A stretch of 38,594 bases of DNA, taken from contig JAGVZN010000011.1 of the NCBI GenBank assembly GCA_018302605.1, positions 1 through 38,594 on the forward strand, read 5' to 3'. The notes beneath the pieces are model-generated. The model saw only the letters and a program-made list of their open reading frames with translations. It had not been told where the DNA came from and made no database searches. This DNA comes from Candidatus Woesearchaeota archaeon (lineage in GTDB: Archaea > Nanobdellota > Nanobdellia > Woesearchaeales > GW2011-AR9). Below, one piece after another: positions 22,177 through 30,359 of the stretch (within the stretch, counting starts at the first letter, position 1; each line of letters starts with the position of its first letter). The position numbers were made by a program, and so were the translations under genes.

Positions 22177-24681
22177 ATGGACGGTAAAAAGGGGCGTGGA
22201 TTTAGTACTCTCTCTCGGTTTTCTGCTCCCTGCTCCAGAAAAGGCCAGGTCACTATTTTTATCATCATCGGAATTGCCATCCTCTTTATCTTTGCTGGCG
22301 TTCTCTACGTCATGAAGAGTACGGTTACAGAGCAGACTGATGCGGAAGGCGTGCCGATCATCACCTCGGTTCCGGCAGAATTTCAGCCGCTGCAGGTGTA
22401 TACTGAAAATTGTCTGCGTGATACGGCCAAGCAAGGGCTGAAATTGCTCGGCCAGCAAGGCGGTTATATTTATCCGGAATTGGCGGGGAAGTTTACATTC
22501 ACCCCAGCGGAGGCCGATGGTATCTTGCTTGGCTCGACATCAATCCCTTACTGGTATTATCGGGTAAATCCCAACCCGGAAGAAGCACATGTTTATTCCT
22601 CATTACAACCGAAAGTGAAGCAATCGGAAGATCCTTCCCTCAGCGTGGAAGCACAACTGAATCGTTTTATCCGCGAAAGAATTGGATCATGTCTCAATGA
22701 ATATCACCCTTTTCTGGAACAAGGATATGATATCAAGAGCAGCCCAGATAAACAGAAAGTTTCCACAACCGTTGGAGAAACTTCCGTAAATGTCCTTCTG
22801 GAACTGCCTGTTCAAGCGCAAAAAGGCTCGGCCGAAAAAGAATTAACCAAATTCTATGTTCAGATCCCCCTGGCTTTAAGGCATTACTTTGATGTCGCTG
22901 CCCAGATCACGGAAACGGAGCAGGATGTCCGCTTCCTGGAACGGCAGGGGATGGAACTTGTTTCCATTTATTCCCGTAAAGATTCAAACTATCTCGCCCC
23001 CATCGCGTTGGACGGCTATGATCTTGCTTCCAACATCATCTGGAGCGAAGCGGACCTGAAACAGAAATATAATGAACTTTTATCATCATATGTTCCAATG
23101 CTCCAATTCCTTGGCAGCGCCAATTTCTTCTATGCGCCGATAAGCGGCATCCTGACCCAGAAAGCGACGGACAATGCCGTCCTCAGTTTAACTGGCGCAG
23201 AGGATGTTGATGTAACTTTTACCTATGTCCCTTCTGAGATCTATTTTAAGACAAACAGCAAAAATGGCGTGCTTGCTCCCAATAGCGCTCTTGTCCATGC
23301 TAATCTACTTACTTTTGGCTTCCAGGAATTCGATACCCATTATGATATCAGTTATCCCGTCCTTGTTACCTTGCGCGCTCCTGGCGCATTAGACGGCGAA
23401 GATTATCTTTTTAATTTTGCGTTAGAATCAAATATCCGTAATAACCGTCCTGCTCCTGCCGGCATCCTTCCCGTTAAGCGCGATCCTCTTCCTCTTTCAC
23501 CGATCGTCTGCAATCCCGAACAACGGGATACCGGGCTTCTGCGGACGGTTGTCGTCGATAGCTACACCAAAGAACCGCTGGAAACTGTGCGCGTCGGCTT
23601 TACTATTCCCGAACAAGCAGAATGCGAGATGGGATTGACTGATGCGCAAGGTGTGGTAGAAGAAAAATATCCGGCAGTCTATGGCGGTGTCGTGACTTTT
23701 CTGAAACCAGAATATCTGACCAATTTCTATCCACTGGACACTTACAAGCTGAAAGATAAAACATCGATCCTCGGCTATGCTGTTGCTGATATCCCTGCCC
23801 CCAAAGTGATCGAACTGGATCGGATCAAGACGATCAATATCAACGTCCTCAAAAAGAATGTGGAAAAGTGTATGACGCCGCTTCTCTGTGAATATACTAA
23901 AGGAGTGCATGCCTTGCTTCTTCCGTACAAAGATATCTCTTGTTCTCTCGGCGCAAAACAATGCTTCTTTCCCGCGGGAGGAAGTGTCTTTGGCGCAGGA
24001 AAGCCTCTGCTGGAGTTGGAAGCTGAAGGAAGCCTCAGCGGCGTGAGCAGTTATCATCTGACGCAGACGGTGCTGCCTCTTGCCGCAGATGAAGAAGCGA
24101 TGGTCACCCTGGAACGTGTGCGCGGCTTGCACCCTGAAGTAGTCGGTGATGCTTTTTCAGCGGTGGTGAGCGTGAAAGGATCTCAACCGGCGGGATCACC
24201 GCCCGCCAGCGTTAAACTTGTGCCGGGAATATATCAGGTTTCTATCCAAGCCATCAAGAAGAGTAAAGTTACGATTCCCGGTGACGAGCGTTGTTTTGCC
24301 TACGATCTCCTCACTGTTGCTCAACAAGAATGTTCCCAGCTTTCCCCTTCGGACTTGGACAGCTATATCCTCGGCGGATTGAATTGGAATAGTTCGGCAA
24401 CATATCTGACGATCACTCCGGAGATGCTTTATCCGGCGCAGACGCTTACGTTTACTGTCCCGACTCAGAATATTCAGGCCATCCCGGTGAAAATCACTGC
24501 TCCGCAGAAAGAATGTGAAGGTTTCCTTTGCGCGGGAAGCGGCTGTTTGTTTGAGACCTGTAATGAGAAGAAGTTTTCCCTTTCCGGAAGGACGGTTGAG
24601 GACCTGCAGGTTCCCGCGCAGGTCATCGAGAAAACAAGTTTAGCGGAATATCGCTCGACATTTAAACCAGTATTTGGCTAA
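22177..24681 (+). CDS. Large extracytoplasmic protein with pilin-like (class III) N-terminal anchor
   Basis: The 834-residue protein starts with a basic segment, then RKGQVTIFIIIGIAILFIF (residues 21-39). This is the KGQ plus hydrophobic helix typical of archaeal class III, prepilin-type signals; processing by a prepilin peptidase just before Q24 is possible, otherwise the helix is an anchor. The remainder is outside the cell: many beta-rich stretches, a carboxypeptidase-regulatory-like stretch (VVVDSYTKEPLETVRVGFTI, about 452-471), and Cys residues mostly toward the C-terminus. I do not recognise a catalytic domain. Similar anchors are common in DPANN surface proteins. It may act with the following 1101-residue secreted protein. 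The transcript is probably leaderless. Confidence 0.72.
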   Translation: MDGKKGRGFSTLSRFSAPCSRKGQVTIFIIIGIAILFIFAGVLYVMKSTVTEQTDAEGVPIITSVPAEFQPLQVYTENCLRDTAKQGLKLLGQQGGYIYPELAGKFTFTPAEADGILLGSTSIPYWYYRVNPNPEEAHVYSSLQPKVKQSEDPSLSVEAQLNRFIRERIGSCLNEYHPFLEQGYDIKSSPDKQKVSTTVGETSVNVLLELPVQAQKGSAEKELTKFYVQIPLALRHYFDVAAQITETEQDVRFLERQGMELVSIYSRKDSNYLAPIALDGYDLASNIIWSEADLKQKYNELLSSYVPMLQFLGSANFFYAPISGILTQKATDNAVLSLTGAEDVDVTFTYVPSEIYFKTNSKNGVLAPNSALVHANLLTFGFQEFDTHYDISYPVLVTLRAPGALDGEDYLFNFALESNIRNNRPAPAGILPVKRDPLPLSPIVCNPEQRDTGLLRTVVVDSYTKEPLETVRVGFTIPEQAECEMGLTDAQGVVEEKYPAVYGGVVTFLKPEYLTNFYPLDTYKLKDKTSILGYAVADIPAPKVIELDRIKTININVLKKNVEKCMTPLLCEYTKGVHALLLPYKDISCSLGAKQCFFPAGGSVFGAGKPLLELEAEGSLSGVSSYHLTQTVLPLAADEEAMVTLERVRGLHPEVVGDAFSAVVSVKGSQPAGSPPASVKLVPGIYQVSIQAIKKSKVTIPGDERCFAYDLLTVAQQECSQLSPSDLDSYILGGLNWNSSATYLTITPEMLYPAQTLTFTVPTQNIQAIPVKITAPQKECEGFLCAGSGCLFETCNEKKFSLSGRTVEDLQVPAQVIEKTSLAEYRSTFKPVFG

Positions 24682-24685
24682 GGTT

Positions 24686-24736
24686 AATAATTAGCCAAAA
24701 TAAATAATTAGCCTAAATGAATAATTAGCCAAAACA
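24686..24736 (+). repeat. Three tandem 17-bp repeats
   Basis: AATAATTAGCC recurs at 24686, 24703 and 24720, each followed by a 6-base AAAATA-like tail, giving an exact 17-bp period. With TTTGGCTAA just upstream (24673-24681, covering the previous stop), each copy can form a short hairpin with TTAGCCAAA. Confidence 0.6.
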
Positions 24737-24760
24737 AAATCTACCAAAACCAAATTCACT

Positions 24761-27700
24761 ATGATTAACATGAAATCAAAAATTCAACCATTACAGAAAA
24801 TCACGGCGCTCTTCATGATCTATTTGATCTTGATTCTCCCGCTCTCCTCAGCCAGCGCCCTTGCTGGGACGGTCACGATTTCCAAAAATAGCGGGCAGAA
24901 AGGATTGGCAAACTTTCTTGATGCGCAGGACGATGTCTGGACAGTAGAAGCGACAATCTCCAATCTTCAAAACGACGAAACGGTTGCGCCGGAAAATGTT
25001 CAGATTAAAGTCGGCGCGATTCAAAAGAATTTTAATTCCTGCTCTGTTACTGATGCTGGTGCGGTCTGCCAATATCTTGAGCCGTTGACGGGCGGGATTT
25101 CTCCCGGTACACATACATTTAACATTCTGTACACGCCGACGGTTGGCGTAGCAGGAGCGGCTGGAACAGCGGATAGCAAAGCCGGCATCATCAATGCCGA
25201 TGGCGCTGCTCCGGAAATCACCTTCACCCAAGGAAATGCAAAGCAGGAAGGGGATAAGGTCAAACTCTCGTTCACGATCAATGACAATGCCCATCCCCCG
25301 TGTATCGGGCTTGCTAAATATACTATTCTTGACGCGGATAGCGGAGCTGTCCTGCTGACCAAAGAGGATTTTTCCGAAAAATCATGCATTCCCTATGTCT
25401 TTGCTGAGGATGCCGCTCATAATAGCTACCTTCCCCTTGCTTCTCTGGATGGAGAGGGCGTCCGCCGCCTGAAAATCATCGCGGAAGACCGTCTTGGACA
25501 CAGTACCGCGAGCAGTGTGGTTTCCCTCTTGACTGATTTTGTCAAGCCGGAACCCATGGAAATGAATTTTACCGCTTTTGGCAAATTTCTTGGCGTGAAT
25601 GAGCAGGCTTCACCGCTCGTCGTCAAAATCCGTGAGAAAAGCAATCTTGTTCCGACGAAGGTTCTGGCCACGGCAGTTCAGACAACGCTGGATAAAACGC
25701 CGGCAAACAGCTGTACCCGCACAAAAGCCGATCCAAATATGTGGGAATGCGTCTGGAGTGCTGTGCGCGTTGATCCTGCTTCAAGCATTTCTGTCTTGAT
25801 CAGTGCGACTGATGTCATCGGCAACACGGCAGAAACAACACTTGCCCAGAATTTTGTGACTGATACGGATGTTCCGGTCGTGGAATACTTTGGTCCGTTG
25901 TTAGAATCAAATAATGTGGGGTTTGTCCAGAGCGGACAAAACACGATCGTCGCTAAAATCCGTGAGCAAGGTTCGGGTATGGCTTCGCAGAATATCCTGG
26001 CCCAATTTGGTTCACTCGGCGCGATCCAAGGGCCGAGTGAATGCGCTCAGGAAGGCGATCTTTTCGTCTGTTATTGGTTTCTTTCCGCTTCTTTCACTTC
26101 CACATCGGAAGATGTGCGTATCTCTCTGGTGAAAGTCGTGGACAATGTTGGCAATCAGGCTTCCCTCCCTCAGCGCGACCTGATTGTGGATATCACTCCT
26201 CCGTCTTTGGAAAAGATTGAGCTGTTCGGCGTGAGTAGCGGCGCCGCCAAGAGTTATTTCCAGAGCGGAGATATCCTGCGGATCAGCGCTGCGGTCAGCG
26301 AAGCAAATGGCATGTTCTGGCTGATTGACCTGCGCAATGTTGTCAATGATGCGGAAACGCTGTTCCCGGCAAGCAAACTCAATGCTGCCGGCTGGCAGAC
26401 ATTTAAAGGAGAGGATGTCTGTACGCAGAATGAAGAGAAAAGCTGGAATTGTAATTTTGAAACGGCGGCGATGAAGAGCGGCTTGGTCAAGAATGCATTA
26501 GTTACGCTGCAGCTTCGTGATGCGGCAGGAAATCTTGCCGTGAATTGGCTGGAAACTGTCAATGTAGAAAAACGCAGCAGCAAGAACGATGAGGGAAAAT
26601 ATGCATTTGATATCCTCGCCGTCAAAGATGAAGAAAATCCCGATTATTGGAGCGCCGGCACGGCTAAGCCGCTGCTTGCTTTTGTTGATCTTGATGCGAT
26701 GGTCATGCCGCTACGCATCCCGATCCAGATTTCGTTGAAAACAGATAATCTCAACGCGCGTGCCTTGGCTGTCGAGTTAGTCAGTTGTAATCCCAAGCAG
26801 GAAGGAGAGGTAGGTGAAGAGACAGCAGGTACAACTGCTTCTGCTTCGCCGGAGATCGGCCGGAAATTGATTTACGGTAATATTTTCCCCGATGGCAGCG
26901 CTGAACCGAAGCCGATCGTGATGCTGGAATTCTCGCCGATCGCCGATGTCCGTTCCTTTCTCGGAATTCCTAATGACGGCAGTTTCAGCGGCGTTAATAT
27001 CCCCTATACCTGCCAGCTGAAAATCTACTCCCGCCTGGGCAACACGGCGTTGGGCAATGCCGAAACACAGGATGTAGATCTTCTTGTTCCGTTTGCGTTC
27101 AGCGCGCTGGGCGGTATTGATGAAAATCTGGCGCAGAAGATCAAAGAGATGACCGAATCTGATTTCATGAAGTTTGCCGATGTGCTTGAATATGTCAATG
27201 ATGCCATCCAATGGATCAATTATATCCTCGGTTTCATGCAGATCATTAATGATGTTCTTGCGATTTATAGTTTGTTTAATACGGGATTACAGGCCTCAGC
27301 GCAAGCATTAGAAAATACCGGATTCCTTACTACTGTGGGAGCTGCTTTGCGTGGGCAGTGTGTTGTGGCTGAGGTTTCGCAGGAGGGCCTGTGGAGTGTC
27401 TTAGAATACATTCAGGTTATCGCCCAGGTTTTCAGCTGCAGTTCTGACCCGGAAAAGAATGCTTTAAGCTGGTATGGCAAATGGCAGAACACCGTTTTGA
27501 AAGCGTACAATGAACTTTCTGGCCGTGCTCTTCTCGGTGTTCCCGCCCAAACGCCGCTCGAGAACATCTATATTTCCATGGCGGCAGTCTGTGTGCCCGG
27601 CTTAGTCTATAATGTGCACAAAGCGCGGGAGATCAATTGCCGCAAAATATTCTGTTACGCCAAGGAGATTCCTGCCGGTTTGGCGACGTATGATTCTTGC

Positions 27701-28066
27701 GACAAACTCTATGATCTGCAGATGTGCGAGTTCTGGACTGGTCCTGGGGTGGATCTCATCCCCCTGCTTGGTGGCTTTGCTGATCTGGGCAAGATCCTGA
27801 AGAATGCCGGAACAAATCCTCTCGGCCTCATCAAGATTGCCGAAATCGTCGCCTGCGCCGCTGTCTGTTTTACGGACACGACGCGGGGAGCCGGTTATTT
27901 TGCCTGTAAAGCAACCTACGGCCTCAATAAGCTCCTTAATATTATCAATACGATCGCCAATGCCGTTGAGCAGACTCCTGGTTCGACCGGCACGGCATAT
28001 TGCGATGCTATCGAAGACATTGACTTTGATGCCTTGACCGGGCAGACACAGCTGGCGGTAAAATGA
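24761..28066 (+). CDS. Very large secreted surface protein with repeated beta domains
   Basis: The 1101-residue protein has a Sec-type signal, hydrophobic from about 14 to 36 (ALFMIYLILILPLSSASALA), starting at ATG 24761 or the in-frame ATG at 24770. Residues 40-630 look like successive Ig/cadherin-like beta domains, with recurring endings such as DRLGHSTAS, DVIGNTAET, DNVGNQASL and DAAGNLAV and paired cysteines. The last 330 residues are different: hydrophobic helical stretches (WINYILGFMQIINDVLAIYS) and a Cys-rich region (CKATYGLN, CYAKEI). It is probably an adhesin or envelope protein; there is no catalytic motif. Its last codons overlap the start of a PIN gene by ATGA, an odd partner for a secreted protein. 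Confidence 0.7.
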   Translation: MINMKSKIQPLQKITALFMIYLILILPLSSASALAGTVTISKNSGQKGLANFLDAQDDVWTVEATISNLQNDETVAPENVQIKVGAIQKNFNSCSVTDAGAVCQYLEPLTGGISPGTHTFNILYTPTVGVAGAAGTADSKAGIINADGAAPEITFTQGNAKQEGDKVKLSFTINDNAHPPCIGLAKYTILDADSGAVLLTKEDFSEKSCIPYVFAEDAAHNSYLPLASLDGEGVRRLKIIAEDRLGHSTASSVVSLLTDFVKPEPMEMNFTAFGKFLGVNEQASPLVVKIREKSNLVPTKVLATAVQTTLDKTPANSCTRTKADPNMWECVWSAVRVDPASSISVLISATDVIGNTAETTLAQNFVTDTDVPVVEYFGPLLESNNVGFVQSGQNTIVAKIREQGSGMASQNILAQFGSLGAIQGPSECAQEGDLFVCYWFLSASFTSTSEDVRISLVKVVDNVGNQASLPQRDLIVDITPPSLEKIELFGVSSGAAKSYFQSGDILRISAAVSEANGMFWLIDLRNVVNDAETLFPASKLNAAGWQTFKGEDVCTQNEEKSWNCNFETAAMKSGLVKNALVTLQLRDAAGNLAVNWLETVNVEKRSSKNDEGKYAFDILAVKDEENPDYWSAGTAKPLLAFVDLDAMVMPLRIPIQISLKTDNLNARALAVELVSCNPKQEGEVGEETAGTTASASPEIGRKLIYGNIFPDGSAEPKPIVMLEFSPIADVRSFLGIPNDGSFSGVNIPYTCQLKIYSRLGNTALGNAETQDVDLLVPFAFSALGGIDENLAQKIKEMTESDFMKFADVLEYVNDAIQWINYILGFMQIINDVLAIYSLFNTGLQASAQALENTGFLTTVGAALRGQCVVAEVSQEGLWSVLEYIQVIAQVFSCSSDPEKNALSWYGKWQNTVLKAYNELSGRALLGVPAQTPLENIYISMAAVCVPGLVYNVHKAREINCRKIFCYAKEIPAGLATYDSCDKLYDLQMCEFWTGPGVDLIPLLGGFADLGKILKNAGTNPLGLIKIAEIVACAAVCFTDTTRGAGYFACKATYGLNKLLNIINTIANAVEQTPGSTGTAYCDAIEDIDFDALTGQTQLAVK

Positions 28067-28554
28067 AACGGTTACTATTAGATACAAATATTTACGGAGA
28101 GATGATTTTCGACGCAGAGTATAACTTACTTAAAGAAAATATTGCCAAAAAAGTTGTTGTTCATGGTTTCAAAGTAGTTCGCGAGGAATTGCGTGATGTT
28201 CCTCGGAGTAGTAGGATTAGTGGACGCAATTTACGAGTAGCTCTATTACATATCTATGATGAAATGGTTAAAAAGAGTTATGTGGATGATTCTACTATAA
28301 AAGATCTTGCAGAGAAGTATTATATTCAATATAAAAAAAATGGGGGAAACCATAGTCGTGATAAGATGACTGCTGATTTCTCAGTTGTTGCTTGTGCTAC
28401 CATACATCAAATTGATATCGTCGTATCGGAAGATAACAAGACCATGCTCATAGAAACAGCCATCAAAGCGTACAATCTAATCAATAAATCATTACAAAAG
28501 AGAACACCTAATTTTATTGGTTACTTAGAATTTAAGAGGTTGTTGCTCGAATGA
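28063..28554 (+). CDS. PIN-domain toxin-like nuclease 1
   Basis: The 163-residue product starts MKRLLLDTNIYGE (D7), has VVREELRDV (acidic block 2), TADFSVVACA (D104) and DIVVSEDNKTM (D120 region), the order of PIN/VapC ribonucleases. It is a close paralogue of the protein at 31224: both share the first 13 residues, GRNLRVALL or PRNLRVALL, AEKYY and VVSED. The start codon overlaps the stop of the 1101-residue secreted protein (ATGA). No upstream antitoxin is present. Instead a 40-residue minus-strand ORF overlaps its 3' end by 23 bases, and the second PIN gene has a matching partner in the same place. Confidence 0.85.
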   Translation: MKRLLLDTNIYGEMIFDAEYNLLKENIAKKVVVHGFKVVREELRDVPRSSRISGRNLRVALLHIYDEMVKKSYVDDSTIKDLAEKYYIQYKKNGGNHSRDKMTADFSVVACATIHQIDIVVSEDNKTMLIETAIKAYNLINKSLQKRTPNFIGYLEFKRLLLE

Positions 28555-28654
28555 ACTCTCTCGTTTCCCTCAAGAAATCGGGATCATTTCTCCATTCTTC
28601 AATCTTCTTACAGATATCATCTTTCTTTTTAGTCGTTTGTTTTCGTATCATCAT
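28532..28654 (-). CDS. Small convergent ORF, candidate antitoxin of PIN 1
   Basis: Forty codons from the ATG at 28654 (a second ATG follows immediately) to TAA at 28532-28534. The product is MMIRKQTTKKKDDICKKIEE at the start, then WRNDPDFLRETREFIRATTS. It aligns with the 41-residue product at 31716-31841 through the pattern I..I, (N/K)DP(D/E)F(L/I)R, EFIR, T. Both lie tail-to-tail with a PIN gene, overlap its 3' end, and start 17-19 bases from a palindromic TATA box. That repeated layout and the protein similarity argue for a real gene. Antitoxin function is inference. Confidence 0.6.
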   Translation of the reverse strand: MMIRKQTTKKKDDICKKIEEWRNDPDFLRETREFIRATTS

Positions 28655-28671
28655 AACTTTCAAAGAAAGCC

Positions 28672-28681
28672 TTATATATAA
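28672..28681. promoter_or_regulatory. Palindromic, probably bidirectional TATA box 1
   Basis: TTATATATAA is its own reverse complement. It is 17 bases from the ATG of the minus-strand small ORF (28654) and 24 bases from the ATG of the leader copy (28706), distances that fit leaderless transcripts both ways. The same site with near-identical flanks recurs at 31861. Confidence 0.6.
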
Positions 28682-28705
28682 AAGTTACGTTCGTATTTGT
28701 TGAAG

Positions 28706-28900
28706 ATGAAAAAACAGGTGTTGATGTCGGTGATGCTGATTCTGCTATTTAACACCATCTTTGCTACTGCTCAGGAAGAACCAACAGCATCATCAGTTGC
28801 CTCTTCTGATTGTATTGTGAAATATTGTTCACGGTCCATTCAAAAAGAACAAATGTTTACTAAACAGGAACAGGGAGGATCTAATGGGTGGTGGTCTTAA
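28706..28900 (+). CDS. Leader copy L1: small secreted-type ORF (truncated)
   Basis: Sixty-four codons starting MKKQVLMSVMLILLFNTIFA, a Sec signal with likely cleavage after ATA. ASSVASSDCIV follows, then an unrelated tail. Bases 28706-28820 match 30991-31105 with about three differences in 115, so the two are recent duplicates; the match stops abruptly after ATTGTGA. The ORF ends inside the start of the nucleotidyltransferase gene (17-base overlap). It may be a translated leader for that gene, a small secreted peptide, or the broken start of a larger gene such as 33092. Confidence 0.5.
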   Translation: MKKQVLMSVMLILLFNTIFATAQEEPTASSVASSDCIVKYCSRSIQKEQMFTKQEQGGSNGWWS

Positions 28901-29429
28901 AATGGGACAACCACCCCAAAAATGGGACAAGATCATTGACTTATTCTTTCAGCACCCTTCTAAGTCTTTTCAACTTCGGGAGATTGCTCGTTTAAGCAGT
29001 ATTCCTAAAACAACTGTCCAACGGGCAGTTCGTGAGTTATTGAAAACAAAAATTATTGTAATAAAAAAGAATACCACTTTTCCCGCTTATATTGCTAATG
29101 AGAGTAACTTTTGGTATAAGTTTTACAAGAAATATTCCATTTTAGAAAAAATCTACGCTAGTGGTCTTGTAGCTTTTCTAGAAGAGTCTTTCCACCCCCG
29201 TTGTATGATCCTTTTTGGAAGTAGTGCTAAAGGAGAATATCTCAGAGAAAGTGATTTAGACATTTTCCTCTTAGCGATTGAGAACAAAATTAATCTAGTA
29301 AAGTATGAAAAGAAGCTGAAACATAAAATTAATTTACTTTTTAAAGAGGATTTTAATATGTTAAATTCGGAATTATTCAATAATATCATCAATGGTGTTA
29401 AATTAAGTGGGTTTATTAAATTAAAATGA
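28884..29429 (+). CDS. MNT-type nucleotidyltransferase with N-terminal wHTH (module 1)
   Basis: The 181-residue product has a winged-helix part (residues about 28-65: LREIARLSSIPKTTVQRAVR) and a minimal nucleotidyltransferase core, ILFGSSAKGEYLRESDLDI (109-127) with G112-S113 and D124/D126. In MNT-HEPN systems the MNT protein is the antitoxin and may adenylylate the HEPN toxin; the wHTH probably autoregulates. GGGAGGAT six bases before the ATG is a strong ribosome site and decides this start. Its stop overlaps the HEPN start by ATGA. Confidence 0.85.
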   Translation: MGGGLKMGQPPQKWDKIIDLFFQHPSKSFQLREIARLSSIPKTTVQRAVRELLKTKIIVIKKNTTFPAYIANESNFWYKFYKKYSILEKIYASGLVAFLEESFHPRCMILFGSSAKGEYLRESDLDIFLLAIENKINLVKYEKKLKHKINLLFKEDFNMLNSELFNNIINGVKLSGFIKLK

Positions 29430-29875
29430 AACCAGAATTAATGTCTTGGGAAAAATGTAAGGCGGAGCACATTCGTAAAGTTGAAGTAGATACCGAACGA
29501 ATAAATTCTATACTTAAAATGTGTTCCGTTCGTCTTCGTGTAGTTGTCGAAATTAAGTTAGATCACGAAACAGCATCAATTATTGCTGAAGATTTTTATG
29601 AAATCATAAAAGAACTATTAACTGCCACTCTTCTCTTTGCCGGCTTTAAATCGGATAATCATGAATGCCTAATTGCTTTCTTTAAGAAAATATATCCTGA
29701 AAAAGAGTATGAAACTGAGATAATGTATGAATTAAAGAGGATCAGAAATAAGATTAATTATGAGGGCTTTTTTATTGATAAAAGCTACATTGAAAGAAAT
29801 AAGCTGGAGTTCTCACATATCATTCATTTTTTAGAAGACGTAATTAAAGAAAAGCTTAAGAATAACAAAAAGTAA
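29426..29875 (+). CDS. HEPN-domain protein (toxin of module 1)
   Basis: The 149-residue helical product resembles HEPN ribonuclease toxins, with helices ASIIAEDFYEIIKELLTATL and KRIRNKINYEGFF. The usual catalytic motif is RNxxxH; here it reads R107-N-K-I-N-Y112, with tyrosine where histidine is expected. Either this is a Tyr variant or RNase activity is lost. The start overlaps the MNT stop (ATGA), the typical two-gene layout. The stop is followed after 12 bases by the remnant leader copy L2. Confidence 0.75.
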   Translation: MKPELMSWEKCKAEHIRKVEVDTERINSILKMCSVRLRVVVEIKLDHETASIIAEDFYEIIKELLTATLLFAGFKSDNHECLIAFFKKIYPEKEYETEIMYELKRIRNKINYEGFFIDKSYIERNKLEFSHIIHFLEDVIKEKLKNNKK

Positions 29876-29887
29876 TTATTAATAACC

Positions 29888-29914
29888 ATGAAAAAACAGG
29901 TGCTGATGTGGTAA
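29888..29914 (+). repeat. Leader copy L2: eight-codon remnant
   Basis: ATG plus seven codons (MKKQVLMW) then TAA. The upstream TATTAATAACC and these codons match L3 at 30991 and are followed ten bases later by the HEPN start at 29925. It is the shortest of the five copies, and shows that the repeat marks each module border even when the ORF is lost. Confidence 0.7.
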
Positions 29915-29924
29915 CGAAGAAATA

Positions 29925-30359
29925 ATGGTAACAATTAACTGGTGTTTAACGCAAAAAAATGGAATAGAGTTAATTGAACCTAATGATAATCTGTCTCAGT
30001 CTTATTTTAAAGAAGCAAAAGAAACTCTTCTCCAAATTCGGGGTACCGGCTCTAAATGGGAAGTGATTATGGCGTACTACGCTTGTTATCATGCTCTTTA
30101 TGCTCTACTACAAAAAGCGGGAATAAAATGTGAAATTCATGATTGTACAATAGAAATGCTACCCCTCATCAAAGCGTTCACCAACCAAGACTATCTTTTT
30201 CTTCAGAACTTAAAGCGCAGGCGGATCGATGCGCAATATTATCTTAAACCGGAAAGATTAGAAAGTCCTCACCCTGTTAAACAGTTTGTACTTAGATGTG
30301 AAGAAATTGCACAGAATCTTGATGTCGCCGCAATCAGGGGTAAAATTCATGTTTGGTGA
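29925..30359 (+). CDS. HEPN-domain protein (module 2)
   Basis: The 144-residue product has the HEPN helix pattern: SYFKEAKETLLQIRG, IMAYYACYHALYALLQKAG, then LKRRRIDAQYYLKPE, where the Arg...Tyr-Tyr segment is the active-site equivalent in many archaeal HEPN proteins. It precedes a wHTH-nucleotidyltransferase gene, so the gene order is HEPN-MNT, the reverse of module 1. The ATG at 29925 is ten bases behind the L2 remnant. It overlaps the next gene by 11 bases if that starts at 30349. Confidence 0.75.
   Translation: MVTINWCLTQKNGIELIEPNDNLSQSYFKEAKETLLQIRGTGSKWEVIMAYYACYHALYALLQKAGIKCEIHDCTIEMLPLIKAFTNQDYLFLQNLKRRRIDAQYYLKPERLESPHPVKQFVLRCEEIAQNLDVAAIRGKIHVW

Noticed and set aside
21958-22458. 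Minus-strand ORF of 166 codons across the gap and the start of the surface-protein gene
   Set aside because: It lies over two long hairpins and opposite a convincing gene with TATA box; its composition is not protein-like.
24686-24736. CRISPR-like spaced repeats
   Set aside because: Only three 11-bp units with 6-bp tails and no unique spacers; no cas genes nearby. It is a simple tandem repeat.
30286-30348. Extended N-terminus of the MNT 2 protein
   Set aside because: It would overlap the HEPN gene by 74 bases; ATGs at 30349 or 30370 give the normal wHTH start.
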